64,000 bases of DNA from contig CAUYUJ010005614.1 in assembly GCA_963575745.1 (NCBI GenBank), positions 358,363 through 422,362 on the forward strand. Direction: 5' to 3'. Shown here piece by piece: positions 43,533-55,705 of this stretch; the first letter of the stretch is position 1, and each line of letters opens with the position of its first letter. Source of the DNA: Prorocentrum cordatum (Eukaryota > Sar > Dinophyceae > Prorocentrales > Prorocentraceae). The notes under the pieces were generated by a model. That model worked only from the letters and a program-made list of their open reading frames with translations. It was not told the DNA's origin and did not search any database. The translations under genes and the position numbers were made by a program.

Positions 43533-45975
43533 CCGGCAGCCCGCGACGGATGCCCGGTGGCCCTCGCGCATGCACAAGTCGATCGAAGATCAAATCATCG
43601 AGAAGCATCGGCATCGATATTTCGCAGGTTCGTGGGAATTCTGGGTTATTCCTTACGCCACGGCCGAACGCGGCTCGACAAAACTGGGCAAGATGGACCG
43701 TGTGAGGGGTCAGAGATTGAACTAAACTGGAAATTCGAAGAGTGCGGACCCCGGACCTCCAACGTCTTGAAAAACATGAGGGTAACGTTTCGTAACTCTC
43801 GCGTCCTGGGCTCCAGGACAGTCACAAGCGTTCCTGGATGAAAAAAACGTCCCTGGAATGGATCGGGACTTCCAGGGGCCCACCATTGACAACGGCAGCA
43901 ACAACAAAAATCGTCGGAGGTTTTCGCCTGGCTGAATGAAGCTGCTCCTTTTCCAGAACTCCGGCTTCGCGGAGAAGTCGTGGAGGCTGGCTTCGCCTCA
44001 GACTGGGCATCCCGAAGCCTGTTGTGGGCATCGGTGGCCACCAACAGAAAAACAATCCGAGAATGGGGTCAACAGGTGCGGGGCGGCACGTCGCGAAAAC
44101 ATCATGACGTCGGGCGTCTACCCTACAAGAGGGAGGAGGGGGGCAGGGAGGCAGGGAGGGGCGGGGGCAGGGGCGGAGGGGCAGAGAGAGGGCGAAGGGG
44201 GACAGGCACTGGACCCACTCAACCCTCTTGTACCCTCCTCGTTCAGTCTCGGCCCACACCCGTACTCACCCCAAGCTCCTTTGCCTTCACTTTCTTGGCC
44301 CATGATGTGGCAGCCCACTGGCCCATGACGTCGTCCTGAAGAATATGGCTGGACTGAAAAGCATAGGAGGAGGAGTATGAAGATCTGATACTTCATGCCT
44401 GGCACACCCGATGACCAGGTACAAGATATGGTCAGTGGTCGCCTACTACAGCGCGTGCAGTGTCCAGTACTGCCAGACACTTCGATTTGCACGTCTGCCA
44501 GGTACATCACTCAAATGAGAAGGTGCCAGATCATAGCAACGCCACAGCGGATCCGCTCCTGAGGGGTTCAACCCCCATAAGCCTTGCCGCCGAGCTGCAA
44601 ACGACTTGTACGAAGCAGCTGGCCTGCAAGTCGGCACCTCAAGTGGACACAAACCTGAAAACACCGAACACATAAGAGCCGCTTGCATTTGAATCATGCA
44701 CCAGAGGAGTTACCCTTGGGCCAGCGAAATACCGCAGCCCCAGCAGACGCACATAAAAGCAAGGAGCTGTTCTGGCTGTGAAATCATAGCCAAGACAACG
44801 AGACGGGGGACGGAGAAAGTTGGGTTCGGAGAAGGTAAAGGATGACAAGGACAACGAGGAGCGATGAGGGGGAGGCGGGAGGAGGCTGCAGTGAAGAAGA
44901 GGAGGAAGGAGGACTAGCAAGGGGGAGCACGGGGGCAAGATTGTCGCCGAGTCACCGAGTACCCAATTTCCCCTGAAGCTGGGAAAACACAATGGCCACG
45001 TCATTTATTCGAAAATCGCAAACGTGTTGTGTATGGAAGTGGAACAAGAGGTCTCTTGGCACACATACGAAGGGCCGACCAACCATCAAGTCGGCTAGTG
45101 TCTGTTCCTCTCTCCTCCTACTCCTCCACCTCCTATTTCCCCTCATCATCCTCCTTCTCCTCCTCCTCATCATCAGCAGCAGCACACTTTGTACATAAGC
45201 GCCGCGCTCAGGATAGGCCACGACAGTTGCTTTCCGATCCCTGGGAAACCTCGCCTGGGCGATCTGGCGCTCTTGCAGAAATCCGAATTGCCCTGCATAG
45301 AGAAACCCTTATGAATTGCCATAAAGGACGCCGAACCCTTTGGCTGGGGACCCATGATAGGAGGACCAAAAACCTTAGGGATAGGCACGGTGTGCTGCAG
45401 ATGTATCGAAAACAACCCATGTGTTCAATCCCTAGCGCAAAGACTGTGACCTAAGAGAGGCCACGTCTTTTCTGTGATTTTGGGGTTATGGGTTATGTTC
45501 TCATCAGTGATCCTCAGGCGGCGCCGCCTGTTATGCATGTCCAGCTTGATTTGCAAGCCCTGCCCTGCGATGCAGGCACTCCTCCTGCCTCCCTTGGCCT
45601 CTCCCGCCCCGTCGTCTCAACACATGCCCGCCGATCTCCAGGCGACTCCCACGCCATCAGCCCAGCGCGACCGACATGCCTCCGACAACATAACGAACAC
45701 TCATACCACATTCATCGGTCAACGTCTCTCCCTCTCTCCAATGTTCAAGATTGGCGGTGGGTACGATGAATTGCACGTCGACCGCAGTCTCCTCCGCGCG
45801 TGCCAACTTTGAATTTGGGGGAAAAGGGGCGCGTCGATTCATTGATTTCCTTCTACCGTAGCTGCACCAGGGGGGGCCCAAGCTCGAAAAGGAGGAGCAG
45901 CCGCATGAACGGAAATACGAACCGCCGACCACGTGGAAGTGGAAACGTCTGGATAAAGACGTTTACGCTGGGATC
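43533..45975. other. No recognised gene
   Basis: Only short frames are present. The 45657-45932 minus frame contains DVQFIVPTANLEHWREGETL, which looks somewhat protein-like, but I cannot assign it. A short TCC-rich tract lies at 45110-45180. Confidence 0.5.
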
Positions 45976-45980
45976 AACGC

Positions 45981-46125
45981 CCTGCAGCAGCAGGAACAGC
46001 GGATGCCAGTTAGCGCCTTGAGCCCAACCGGCAACGGTCCACGAACGTCGTGAGTCTTGGCTCCAACTTTCTCATGAATGAAACGAATGCTAAACCTAAA
46101 CCATGAAAACTGGAATTCCATCACA
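45981..46125 (-). repeat. 3' LTR of second Copia element
   Basis: Aligned with 55893-56036 over its full length. Shared blocks include GGCAACGGTCCACGAACGTC, GAGTCTTGGCTCCAAC, GAAACGAATGCTAAACC and TGAAAACTGGAATTCC. On the minus strand it opens TGTGATGG. The 3' boundary is uncertain by a few bases. Confidence 0.8.
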
Positions 46126-46299
46126 TGGGTCAGATTTTCTTGGCTTAGCAGCCCCCATGCGAGCAGCACTATGTAATCAAGACAGTCGTCCTGCCTGGCA
46201 GGACCCAAGGAAAAAGGGAGAGAAGGAGAAAGGGTGCCGGACTCCGGACCCGGAACGACACTACAGAAAGCCGACCAGGACAAGAGCTCAAAGTCTTGA

Positions 46300-47000
46300 C
46301 CTAGAGTCTTTCTGGAGGCGGCCTGGGAGCGATCCTTGTTTCCTGGGTTCTGCTTGCGTCGATCCAGCTCCTCGGCCTCGTCTACGAGGACCAGCTTGCC
46401 ATGGGTGAGCAGACTCGCCAAGGCGGCATTGCCCTTGGATATGTCATCCTTCGTTAAAGCGCCCACGGGCATCCGTCCGCAGGGAATCCAGCGGATGTGT
46501 CCGCTGGCCTTTTCCAACGTCTCGCACACCACTACCAGATCCAGCGCCGCCCTCCTGCCCCTGGCACCCTCGTTGCCTTCCTCGAGCACTGTGTCGTAGA
46601 TGCTCTTGGCGCCCACGACGTGGACCTGCTCGTCACGACCGCCGAGGCGGCAGTTGCTCCTGAAAACGGTAGTGAACGGACCTGTTCCTTGGCAGTAGTC
46701 CGAAACGTCCACATGTTGAAACATCATGTCTCGGTACAAAACTTGAAGAAACTCCACTTCCGCCACTGCCGCGGGCAGAGCTTGCGTTTCGCCGGCCAGG
46801 GTCGGGGAAACTTTTCGGCGGAGCTCTGAACTCCTCCACCGGAGGGTAGACGCTCGAACCACGCGGTTATCAATCACGCTCTTTTCCGTGGCAAGCGCGA
46901 TCCACGCGCCCTGCGTGTGATCCTCAGGGAGGCCCCTCTCGCCCACCTGACCTGCGTTCGCCCCGACCCCTTCAGCGTCGGAGATCGACGCGAAGGCCAT
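46300..47000 (-). pseudogene. RNase H domain of second Copia element
   Basis: In the 45963-47000 frame: RRKVSPTLAGETQALPAAVA with the catalytic Glu, VVGAKSIYDTV with the next acidic/aromatic site, RRAALDLVVVCETLEKASG, and IRWIPCGRMPVGALTKDD with the C-terminal motif. These fit dinoflagellate Copia RNase H. The frame continues through the 3' UTR and LTR only because no stop happens to occur. Confidence 0.75.
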
Positions 47001-47034
47001 TCTTTCTGGGTCGAGGCGCCAGATGCTCAGGCCT

Positions 47035-47736
47035 CTAGAGGCCGTCGCTCAAGTCACGGACCATCTTGTTAGCACAGGACCCATCTCCTACCGTAGGCTG
47101 CTCGACCCCGCTGGCCAGGACGCTGGCCGCCCCCGCGGCCTCCGGGCGAGATTCACGCCAGACCCAGTTCAGCCTGTACATAAGTGATCTGATGGCTTCG
47201 AACTCTTCCTCATCAAGGGGGGACTTTTTCTGGCCCAGCCGTCCCCGGGCGAGAGTGACAGGTCGGATCTCCCCGAGAATGCACTTTTCCTGGCCCATGG
47301 TCGCGCGCCGCAGGCCGACGCGCACAGATCGTCCAGCATGCTCGACGGGCCCCGCGCGACAGTCGCGGCACTTCCCGAAAATGAACCTGCTCTCGAGAGC
47401 ACCCCTGATCCACTGCCTGGACTCGGACGAGTTGCTGGCTATAAAGAAGTCATCCACCTCCAAGAGAATCACGTTAACTATTTGCCCTCTTGAGTCGTAC
47501 CGGGTCCACCAACACGGTTCCAGGAGGTTTCGACGCAAGCCCTTGTCTTCCAGAAAACGGACGCTAGTTTTGCGCCACGCTAGATGCGCGTCGTCGAGAC
47601 CAGAAACGCTGACCTTCAAAAGGATGAGCGAGCCGGGTTCAGACTGGATTCCTTCGCATGGTTCCACGCATCTCTCCTTGTGAACGCTGCATAGGATCCG
47701 ACTGGCAAAATGCATTCTTGACATCAGCGATGTCAC
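47035..47736 (-). pseudogene. Reverse transcriptase, catalytic and thumb part (second Copia)
   Basis: LLEVDDFFIAS (residues 91-101) is the active-site region, with EVDD in place of YVDD. ESRQWIRGALESRFIFGKCR and then MGQEKCI, LDEEEFEAIRSLMYRLNWVWRESRPEAAGAASVLA match the following RT-connection segment. The N-terminal part is in the 47639-48307 frame. The frame breaks twice, near 47680 and 47020. Confidence 0.8.
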
Positions 47737-48307
47737 CGGGGAGGGAGAGGTTCATCATCACCTGAATGAGCATATGGATGGATGTAGCCTGGGGAATGGG
47801 GGAGTAGACGAACCATGAGCCTGTGTCCGGATCCTGGCGCCCGTGCACACACCAGCGCAACTTTGCCTGAGGCTCTGAAAACGCACCCTCCACGGGCTTC
47901 CACCCACGCACCATTCTGCCGGCAATGATGCGCCCAGGACAAGAGCGCTTCACTGCCGCCGCCCCCTTCGGAGGCACAACTTCTACCGCTCCTGACTTGG
48001 CCATACTCTGCCACTCCTCATGATCTGAAATCTCGAACTTGCTACGCTCGGCTGGAGAGAGCTTGCCGAGAGACACTTCGCCGCCGCGGCCGGCCGCGAA
48101 GACTTCCAGATCAGGTTCGGGCCCCGGGACCTCGGTCAGGGCCACCCCTCCATCGTCTCCTGGCGTCACCCAGAAGCGCGCCCTTCCTCTCGGGAACCGC
48201 TCGCGCTCTCCCGACCCGCTGCCGCGGGACATATTCTCAAACTCCTCAATCCTGCGTCCGACGACACCCCGACGCCCCCGGCTAGGCCCGAACTCTGTCG
48301 GGCCCAC
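47639..48307 (-). pseudogene. Reverse transcriptase, N-terminal part (second Copia)
   Basis: SDHEEWQSMAKSGAVEVVPP, GRIIAGRMVRGWKPVEG, AKLRWCVHGRQDPDTG, SPIPQATSIHMLIQ and DIADVKNAFCQSDP (RT motif A with the first catalytic Asp) follow the Copia pattern. The upstream third is Arg/Gly/Pro-rich linker, extending to about 48850 where frames are low-complexity. Confidence 0.8.
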
Positions 48308-48851
48308 AGGTGAGGAGGGAGAGAAAGACGGAGAAGGGGGGGCAGGAGGGGAGCGGCCGGGGGGAGAGATGGGAATGTCCTCTATGCGGGAGAAGACAGG
48401 ACCACTTGTCCCGCCGCGTCCCTCTCTGGAGGGTCAAGCCCTGGAGGCGGTTCGATTCTGGCGCGCTTGACGTCGCCCGTCACTGGTGGGCAGCCGGCAC
48501 TTCGACTTGCCGCCTCGCCAGCCCTACGCCCGAGAATGCAGGCGAGGGCGTCTCCTGGCTGGTCGATCCTAGTTCTGCCTCGAAAGGGGGGCGCCCTGGA
48601 GCTCTCGGCTTCGGACTCGAGCGCTCTAGCACGGAGCGGGAGGGGGAGGTGAGTGGAGTCTCCTGGAGAGGCGCCGGGCTGAGCGGCACTGGGCCCCCCA
48701 GGCCTCCGCGGGGCCTCGACCTCGCTCTCTCGGTTGCTCCTGCCCCGAGGGGGGGAGGGGGCACCGAGAGAGAGGGGGGCGGCATCGCTGCCGTCGGGGG
48801 AAACCTGCCGGGAGTGGCTGCCCACCTCCTCGGAGATAGATGGGAGGCGAA

Positions 48852-49358
48852 TCACTTCAGATCCGGCTCGAGCAACGACCGACCCTCCGCCCGAGGAAGG
48901 AGGAGGAGGACCGACCCGAGGCCTAGCCGTCCGAGACCCCCCGACCGGGTCGAGGCTCTGGCCCGCGCCTCCTCCAACCCCAGGCCCAACTGGCTGAAAA
49001 ACCCGCCCTGGAGACGGTGAAGATACCGCGGGCGCGCTGGGCGCCTGATCGGACCCCGGGACCAGGGCTTGATCTCAAGCCTCGTCGGGAAGCGGACCCT
49101 CCCGAGCGGCTCGGTCCACTGCGGATCTTGCGCCGGCTGGACCCCGCGCTCCTCTCCGGGCGAGGCGAGCCGCACCTGTTCAGGGGAGCACTTCCAAAGA
49201 CGCGCCCCCACCGCGATCCAAGCCGCCCCGCGCTCGGCCAGCACCACGACCCCCGGACCTGTCCAGGCATCGCGGCGCCGGCCGAGAGCGTCGGCCCTAG
49301 GACCCGCCTTGGTCATACGCCTCCACACAAACACCCACTGGCCCGGGGTAAAGCTCAC
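48852..49358 (-). pseudogene. Integrase C-terminal region (second Copia)
   Basis: QWVFVWRRMTKAGPRAD, RDAWTGPGVVVLAERGAAWI and LWKCSPEQVRLASPGEE are the C-terminal DNA-binding-type segment found after the Copia integrase core (V-x-V-W-R ... W-x-G-P-x-x-V ... Q-V-R). The second half of the frame is low-complexity. Confidence 0.7.
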
Positions 49359-49399
49359 CGCGGGCCCGGCACGGGCCCGACTGGCTCCCTAGACCTCCT

Positions 49400-50420
49400 C
49401 CCGGGCAGTGGTCTCCAAAGCCAGCCTACGGGCTAACTCTCGCACCTTCTGAGATCGAACAAACTCGGCCCCGGCCGAATCCAACTCAGATGCTGGCCTC
49501 AGGCTATCCTGCCAGCCTGGAAGCCAATATGATCGTCAGACAGCAGCTCATGGGGAAGCCTGGGATTCTCTCCGAAAACAGATTGGAGGGGGGAGAATCC
49601 GCCTCCGTGCCGAAACCGATTTTTGGGAGCACACAACTCATATATCAGTTCCTCGAGTTCAGCCAGGTCCGCTGGAATGGACGACCCTGCTTCCAGTTCG
49701 GCCTTCACCCGCTCCTTGATCCACCCCCATGTCTCTCAACACTACCGTCCTGCCATGGAGGTTGGCGTCACATATGTGGTGCAGCAACCCCACTGTTCCA
49801 ATCCTCGAGCGAATCGATCCTCGAACTCAGAGCCTCCGTCAGCCAGCACGAATTGAGGAGCGCCAAACGGTCAAATCCAGGCGTGCACGAAAGCGCGCCA
49901 AACGCAAGCCGCCTTTGGATCCTCAACTCTCTCACACACACACACACTTGCAAATTGGACCCACGGCCCACTATGTTCAGAACGGGGATCGTTTATCCTG
50001 AATGGGAAGATAGAATAAACAAAACTCCCACTATGTGATTGAAAATGAAGGTCCTCGGTATAGCTACACGCCTGGGAACGGAGATTCTCGACCTCTCGGC
50101 ACATTCCGAACATTTGAAAGAATCACGTATCCAGCGAAGCACGTGTATCTTCACACCTCCTGCGCGCAGAACTCTCATGAACTTCCAGTTATCCGGATGG
50201 CCCATGTTGTGGTGAAGACGAAACACCTGGCGCTTCCCTTGCTCACAAGGCTCGGGATCCGCCTCTCTCTTGACGGTACCGCTGGCGTCCGTCGGCCTGG
50301 TCTCCAGCTCGTCTTCTCCGCTGTCCTCAAGGTCCCCCGGATCCTCTCCGTCTGACAGCTCCCCGACCGGAAACGCGCTCTCGTCAAGCTCCGCCCAGGC
50401 GGCCTTCCTGCCTTGACTCG
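49400..50420 (-). pseudogene. Integrase zinc finger and catalytic core (second Copia)
   Basis: In the 49993-50646 frame, RLHHNMGHPDNWKFMRVLRAGG then FKCSEC (50099-50117) form the HHCC zinc finger. In a neighbouring frame FVLADGGSEFEDRFARGLEQ (about 49856-49800) carries the second catalytic Asp, followed by YVTPTSMAGR and, after two stops, WIKERVKAELEAG and GGFSPLQSVFGENPRLPHEL (49499-49708 frame). A short (GT)n stretch (49930-49946) lies in the core. Frameshifts and stops make it nonfunctional. Confidence 0.75.
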
Positions 50421-50582
50421 CCCCGCTCCACTGTTCTGTCGCCGCGCGGGCCACCGCATCGACAAACCGAGGGGGGTAGACCTGGGCCCGAGAGGCTCGT
50501 GACCTACCTTCGAGCAAAACGCGCCTGTGACTACCGTCGCACCAGTGGCCTCCTAGCGCCTCCTGGATCCTACGATGATTGC

Positions 50583-51000
50583 TCAGAATCCCCGTGGATT
50601 TCTCGTCAGGCCCCTCCCCTGTGACGTTGAGCTCATAGGTACACATGCCACCCTGATACGTCGCACCTCAGAAAACTCCGCGATCGCCCGAACCACCTGA
50701 GTGTCCCAAGACGCGGCGAACAAAAAGTGCTCGAACGCGAAGAACCGACCGTGCCGGATCTGATGGTCGGCGATCTTCACGCAGAGGATAAGGTCTTCGA
50801 GCCCTTCCCGAACGGCGATCGACCACTTCAGGATCCCTCAAAGCTTCACTGACTCTGCTGATCGCTGAGAAGGTCCGGCAGGGTGGGCAGAACCATATGG
50901 TCTCCGGCTTGTCCGCGCACATGCTCCTCCAAAGCCTCCCAGGGTCCGCAACGCTTCTGGAATCCCAGCCAGTAGACAAAACCCAACTCACGGTCTCTCC
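50583..51000 (-). pseudogene. Methyltransferase-like domain (second Copia)
   Basis: The 50668-50991 frame has GRLWRSMCADKPETIWFCPP then CRTFSAISRV, where CPPC sits like the cytosine-methyltransferase PC motif. In the overlapping 50583-50780 frame, QIRHGRFFAFEHFLFAASWD sits like the E-N-V motif region. Together they resemble the methyltransferase-like module between protease and integrase in dinoflagellate Copia elements. The SAM-binding start was not seen, perhaps because of frameshifts in 51000-51600. Confidence 0.55.
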
Positions 51001-53640
51001 GACCCCCCCCCCCGCTTCTGGACCCTTGGGCCTATCCTAGGAGGGGAGAACACTTCCGTGAAGCTCGTCCCCTGCCTGGCCTTCCTCCTGGGCCCGTTCG
51101 GCTTCAGTTGCTTGTGGCCCGTTCCTCGCGAGATAACCATGGCCTCGAGGGCTCCTTTCCCTTCCCCAGGGCAGGTGGACTCGCGATCATCATTTACTGT
51201 GTCGCCATCGATCCATTCGGCCCCCTCCAGTTCCAGGCCCCCTGGAGCTCTGGTCCGAGCCCTGAGCCCCCGCAGCTGCTCTTGCTTTCTTCCCCGGAGC
51301 TGTGCCCCCGCGAGCTTGCCCCGAGCTTCACTCGACTTGCTCTGAATTACTGAAACGGGAAAAAGGAAAGCTGGCTGAGATACGGAAGAGCGCCCAGAGA
51401 CATCGTTTCCGTCGGCTCTCTCAGCCTCGGAAGAAAGGCAGCCGCACCGCTCGTGGCGCGCGGCCAAGTTCAGACGGGGCTGGCCCTTGCCCTGTCGCCC
51501 TCGAGACTCCTGACTCACTGACTGACCTCGGCATCGTCGGCAATGACCTCCCAGCCGAGAACCTGGATCCGTCTCCTCGGGGATCGGCCCGAGGCTCCAC
51601 CGCTCCACGGTACCCGTAACTGTTGGTGCCGTCGCCGTTGGGGTCGTCGGAGTCGTCGTCGTCGTGGCGGGGCCGCCTCACGCCCAGTCCGGCCCCCCAC
51701 TGGCCGAGACTCCGCTGCTCGAGTTCACCGAGGGATCTCCCTGATCTGGCATCTGGATTTGGGCGTGGGTCACCTGCCCCAGTCCAGTGACTGCCGTTCC
51801 GATCTGGACCAGCATCTGACCCAACTGAGAGACCGCCATATCGATGTTCCCGACCATCGTGACCACCCCATTCACTGCGTCGTGGATCCCGCCCGGCGTC
51901 TCGGCAAAGTCCTCGAAGCTTGCGATCAGCCGACGGATCTCGATCACCCCCTGGTATACATGCTGCAGTCCAACTTCGACATGGGAAGATGGAGCCTGCT
52001 GCTGGCCCATCGAGACTTTCATCATCCGGACCAGGACCTCTTCAACTCGATCGAGCGCTCTGACGCTCTCGGGCACCGACTGCAATTGCCATTACAATCC
52101 CTGCAAGAGCGCGCCCAAGCTGTTGACCGTAGTCAGGGCCGCGCCTCCAGCCTGAAACCGCGGGCTGCTTTGCATCATCTCGACAGCCCTCTGAGCGGAT
52201 GCTGCCGCCGCCCGCGCTGCCTCGGCGGCGGTCTGCCGGGGAAGACCGTCGTTCCCGGGGGCGCCTCGGGGCACCCAGGTAAGTCGATCCCCACAGAGCG
52301 TACACCTAGCCGCGCCGTTTGTCGTAATATCTGATAGCGCCGCGTGAACGCCCGCACTCGGGAGCTGGCTCGGGCGGAGGCCTGGCTGGGGTAGCCGCCG
52401 TCGCTGCCGCTGCCGCTCCGAGACTGCCTGCGCTGAGCCCCGCCGAGTCGGGTTGGAAGGAACTGCTCCTCAGCGCTCCTTGAAACGCATCGGCTGTCGT
52501 CGATCCAGCGCTCAGCTTGGGCGGAGGCTTCTTCGGGACTGAGCTGCTCCTCGTCGCCCGCGGCTGAGCTGCCATGGCCGCCGTCTGCGGCGACGGCTTC
52601 GCCGGCGCGGCTGCCGCCTCCGTCGACAGCGGGACCTCGTGCCGAGGCACTTCTTCGAGCGCTGCCGCGAGCTGCGGGGCGAAGGCGGCCACGCCCCACA
52701 GCGTCGGCTGCGGCACCCGGGGAGGCGGCCCTGCCGCTGTCTGCTGCGGGGTGCCGACCGTCGCTCCTGGCTCGGGACTCACGGCCTCGGCGGCGCCGCC
52801 GGGGGCCTGCCCGCCCCCGCTCCCCGGCGGCGGCAAGCCCCAGTTCTCCATTGAGCTCACCGAGTCGTCGGCGTCTCCGCCGGCGCTCGCCAGGGCAGCG
52901 CTGGCTAGGGCAGCCTCGCGCCTGGCTAGGAACTCTTCCGCGGCCCTCTTGGCTGCCGGTCCCTTCTTCGGCCCGTCCGACGCCAGCCCGACCATCAGCG
53001 CTGCCAGAAACATGTTCTGACCAGCCATCGTAGATCTGAGTGGAGGTCTCGACCGAGAAAGCTCCGCTGTCTGGGAGGTCGCGAAAACAGATTGCGAGGC
53101 TCGAGCCAAAACGTGCTACGTACCTAGAGATAAGTTTGCTACTCGGAATCTCTGAGACCGTCTCGACGCTGTCGTCTGGCCCCCTGAGCGCCACCTCAGC
53201 TTTGTCTCCGGATCCTAAGCTCCAGACCTGACCCCGAGCCGCTAACTGAGCCATACGCCGGTAGACCCCCTCGGTCGCCCTCCTGATCTGGGCCGAGAGG
53301 CCCCGCAGCTTGTCTCTACAGCCCTGCTGAGGGCCCTTCTTGATTGCCTCTTCCATCGTCCCCTTCTGCTTGCCTACGAGGCCCTGGGTGAGGACGTTCT
53401 TGACGGCGCCCACCTTGGATCTCTGGGGCCCTCGGCACCTCGCGCCCCTGACCGCGAGTAGGACAACGAAGAGGATTGAGAGGAGAGGCGCGCACTGACT
53501 TACAGCGCCGCCCGAGCCCATCTCCTGGGCCCGCTCTCCGTTCTTCAGAGAGGAAGTAGCTGCAAGGAACGAGCACTTGCTCAGGGCCTCTCGAGGCGTC
53601 TTGCCTCTCCAGGCCACAGAACCGATGATGTCGGCCACTC
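51000..53640 (-). pseudogene. Unassigned region between protease and methyltransferase-like domain
   Basis: Three frames look coding: 51678-52085 (helical, with VEEVLVRMMKVSMGQQQ and VTMVGNIDMAVSQLGQML), 52306-53028 (starting MAGQNMFLAALMVGLASDGP, then KRAAEEFLARREAALASAAL) and part of 52175-53977 with TMEEAIKKGPQQGCRDKLRG and QIRRATEGVYRRMAQLAARG. CTLCGDRL near 52290 could be half a zinc site. I recognise no family. Coding strand and position suggest they belong to the polyprotein. Confidence 0.4.
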
Positions 53641-54275
53641 GGTGTCCTGATCCCAGCCCGGCCATCGGAATATCCCCCCCAGGGTCCTGGGCCGCAAAAC
53701 GCCACTGGGAAGATCTACTATACAATCGAGAAAGTCCAAGAAGATTAACGCTGAGTATGCGAGGAACGCCCTCATCCAACACCGTCGTTTGACCTAGGAC
53801 AAGAACACCTCCAAAAAAAAAGGGAAAGCAGACTGCGGCGATCACCTTCGCCGGGCCCCCCACTCCGCGGGCACTGCGAAGAGGCCTCACGGACTCGGGC
53901 ACTGGGACGCACTTGAGGCCGCGCCTGAACCAGCTCGTGGGACCCCCCGTTGAGCGCCAGGCGCCCGATGATGTCACTGGCCGCCCCCGGGTCCACCAGG
54001 CCCTGGTTCGCTGCCGTCTTCAGGAACACGTTGTTGACCTCCTCCTGGATCTCCCTCAGGGCCTCGAGCTTCTCGCCCGTGACCACTGGCAGGCACGGTC
54101 CACTGGAGACACATCCCGTGAACGCGTAGCCGGCCAGGTTCTTCTTCCTCTTCTTCAAGTCCGGAAATTGCCGCTCGTCGTCGGCAGCAGGAAGATTGGG
54201 ACATTCTCTCGACCAATGTCCCTTCTGTAGGCATCGCTTATAATGGGTCACTTTCATCAGCTGCTCGCGCGACAC
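53640..54275 (-). pseudogene. Zinc knuckle and aspartic protease (second Copia)
   Basis: In the 53772-54275 frame YKRC-LQKG-H-WSRE-C (residues 12-25) is a C-X2-C-X4-H-X4-C knuckle in which the first Cys has become Tyr (codon TAT, one base from TGT). LVDPGAASDIIGRLAL (residues 93-108) is the protease active site with D95-P-G in place of D-T-G. It continues in the frame ending at 52175: ARGVGGPAKVIAAVCFPFFF, VLGQTTVLDEGVPRILSVNL and GLGSGHRVADI match the rest of the Copia protease in this lineage. The frame switch lies near 53900. Confidence 0.7.
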
Positions 54276-54541
54276 GTGTTCCCTATGCCCTCGCCCCGGA
54301 AAGCCGCCTCGACCTCGCCCTCGACCACCGTCTCCTCGCCAGCCAGCTCCACGTCGACAGCCGCCACGGCCGTCGCCTCCTGCCGCTCGACCGGTGGACC
54401 GAAAATACCCACGATCTCGTTTGGCAGCTCCCCTCGAGTCCTCGTTCTGGTTCCAGGTCCTCTTCTTCTGCTCGAGCTGCAGAAAGACCTCCTCGGCCTC
54501 GTCCCCATTCAGCTCCAGGTCCTCTATCTCGGCCAGAATGG

Positions 54542-55705
54542 CTAATACTGGCTCCCCGCTGAGATCGTCTTCGACATCGCCCTCAGACTCACCTCCTTCG
54601 GACTCTGCCTCGCCCTGTCGCTCGTCGAGGTAGGTCCCCGCGCCGAATGGCCCCGGAGGGGGGGAAGAGAGACAGAGCCTGAAGCCTCGCCCGCATGACC
54701 GACTTCTGCGGCCATCACGGGGCGGGACGTGGACCGGCCCGTCATCAACCGCTTAGCGCCGCCCAAGTCCATCTGGCGCAGCGCCCAGGCGACCTGCCTG
54801 CACTCGATGCTGCCCTGGGTCAGCGTGCTCATGTTTTGTTGACCCTGGGCTGACAACCCCGCACCTTCTTGGAGCATCAGGCCTTTGAGCTTTTCGGATA
54901 GCCAGAGGTCGTTCCCCTCGGCTTCCTGAAACTGCAGGCCCCTCCAGGCAACGTGCTGCGTCAGCGACTCCTTGGCCTCACGAGTCCCTTCACATAGAGT
55001 TCGGCGTCCCACTCGTCGGAGCTCGTCTCCTTCACGCTCGCCGCTCATGAGGTCCATCCGCTAGAGCAGCACCTCGAGCCGCTGGCTGCTGGTTAGCAGG
55101 TGGTCGGGCACATCGTCGAACTTCGCCTGCATCGACCAGTCGAAGAGGCCGAGGAACTCCTCGGATCGCCGCCACAGCGCGACGTCCGTGCTGCGATCCC
55201 ACCTGCGGACGGCCTTCTTCCACTACCGATAGCGTGTCCACCCAGGCCAGGCTGGAGGACCCGTGAAGTCGCCACGGGCCTGACCGCCCCAGGAGGACAC
55301 CTGCAACCCGTCGGAGGGCCACCAACTGTTCTGCTGCTGCTCGGGGCGACTCTGCCACTGATGGTCGTGCCACTCGCCTCGTCCGGCCTGGCCCGTCCAT
55401 GGGTGGTCGCCCCACTCACTCGTGTCGCGGCCGACAGCCCACTTGTCGCCGTTTCGATCAGCGCTGTCTCTCCTGCGCTGCCCGCCGCCCCAAGGCTCTT
55501 GCTCCTCCCACTGGTCGGCGCTCTCCGGGCGCCGTGTCTCGCCACCACTAGCTGGCGCCGTCGCTCGAAAGCCGGCAGCCGTCCTGCTGTCGATAATGCC
55601 TTGCGCTAACTTTCGCAGCTCCTGCACCTGGGCAGCGAGTGCCTCCACAGCTGACGGGGCTGCAGACTCCTGAGTCTCCCGCGCTCCTGGTGGACCCCCG
55701 TTCAC
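54542..55705 (-). pseudogene. Gag of second Copia element
   Basis: The 55223-55705 frame begins the protein (Gln/Glu helix, then Trp/Gln/Gly-rich sequence ending WTRYR). The middle is frame-shifted in 55032-55223, where my reading in the third frame gives sequence like W-R-R-S-E-E-F-L-G-L-F-D-W-S-M-Q. The 54542-55057 frame carries MDLMSGEREGDELRRVGRRT, QHVAWRGLQFQEAEGN, MLQEGAGLSAQGQQNM and VAWALRQMDLGGAKRL. These match a Gag seen in many dinoflagellate Copia elements, as I recall them. The leader from the primer-binding site is about 175 bases. Confidence 0.7.

Noticed and set aside
43136-43580. Poly-Glu/poly-Gly frames near the CTC tract
   Set aside because: Translation of a (CTC)n microsatellite.
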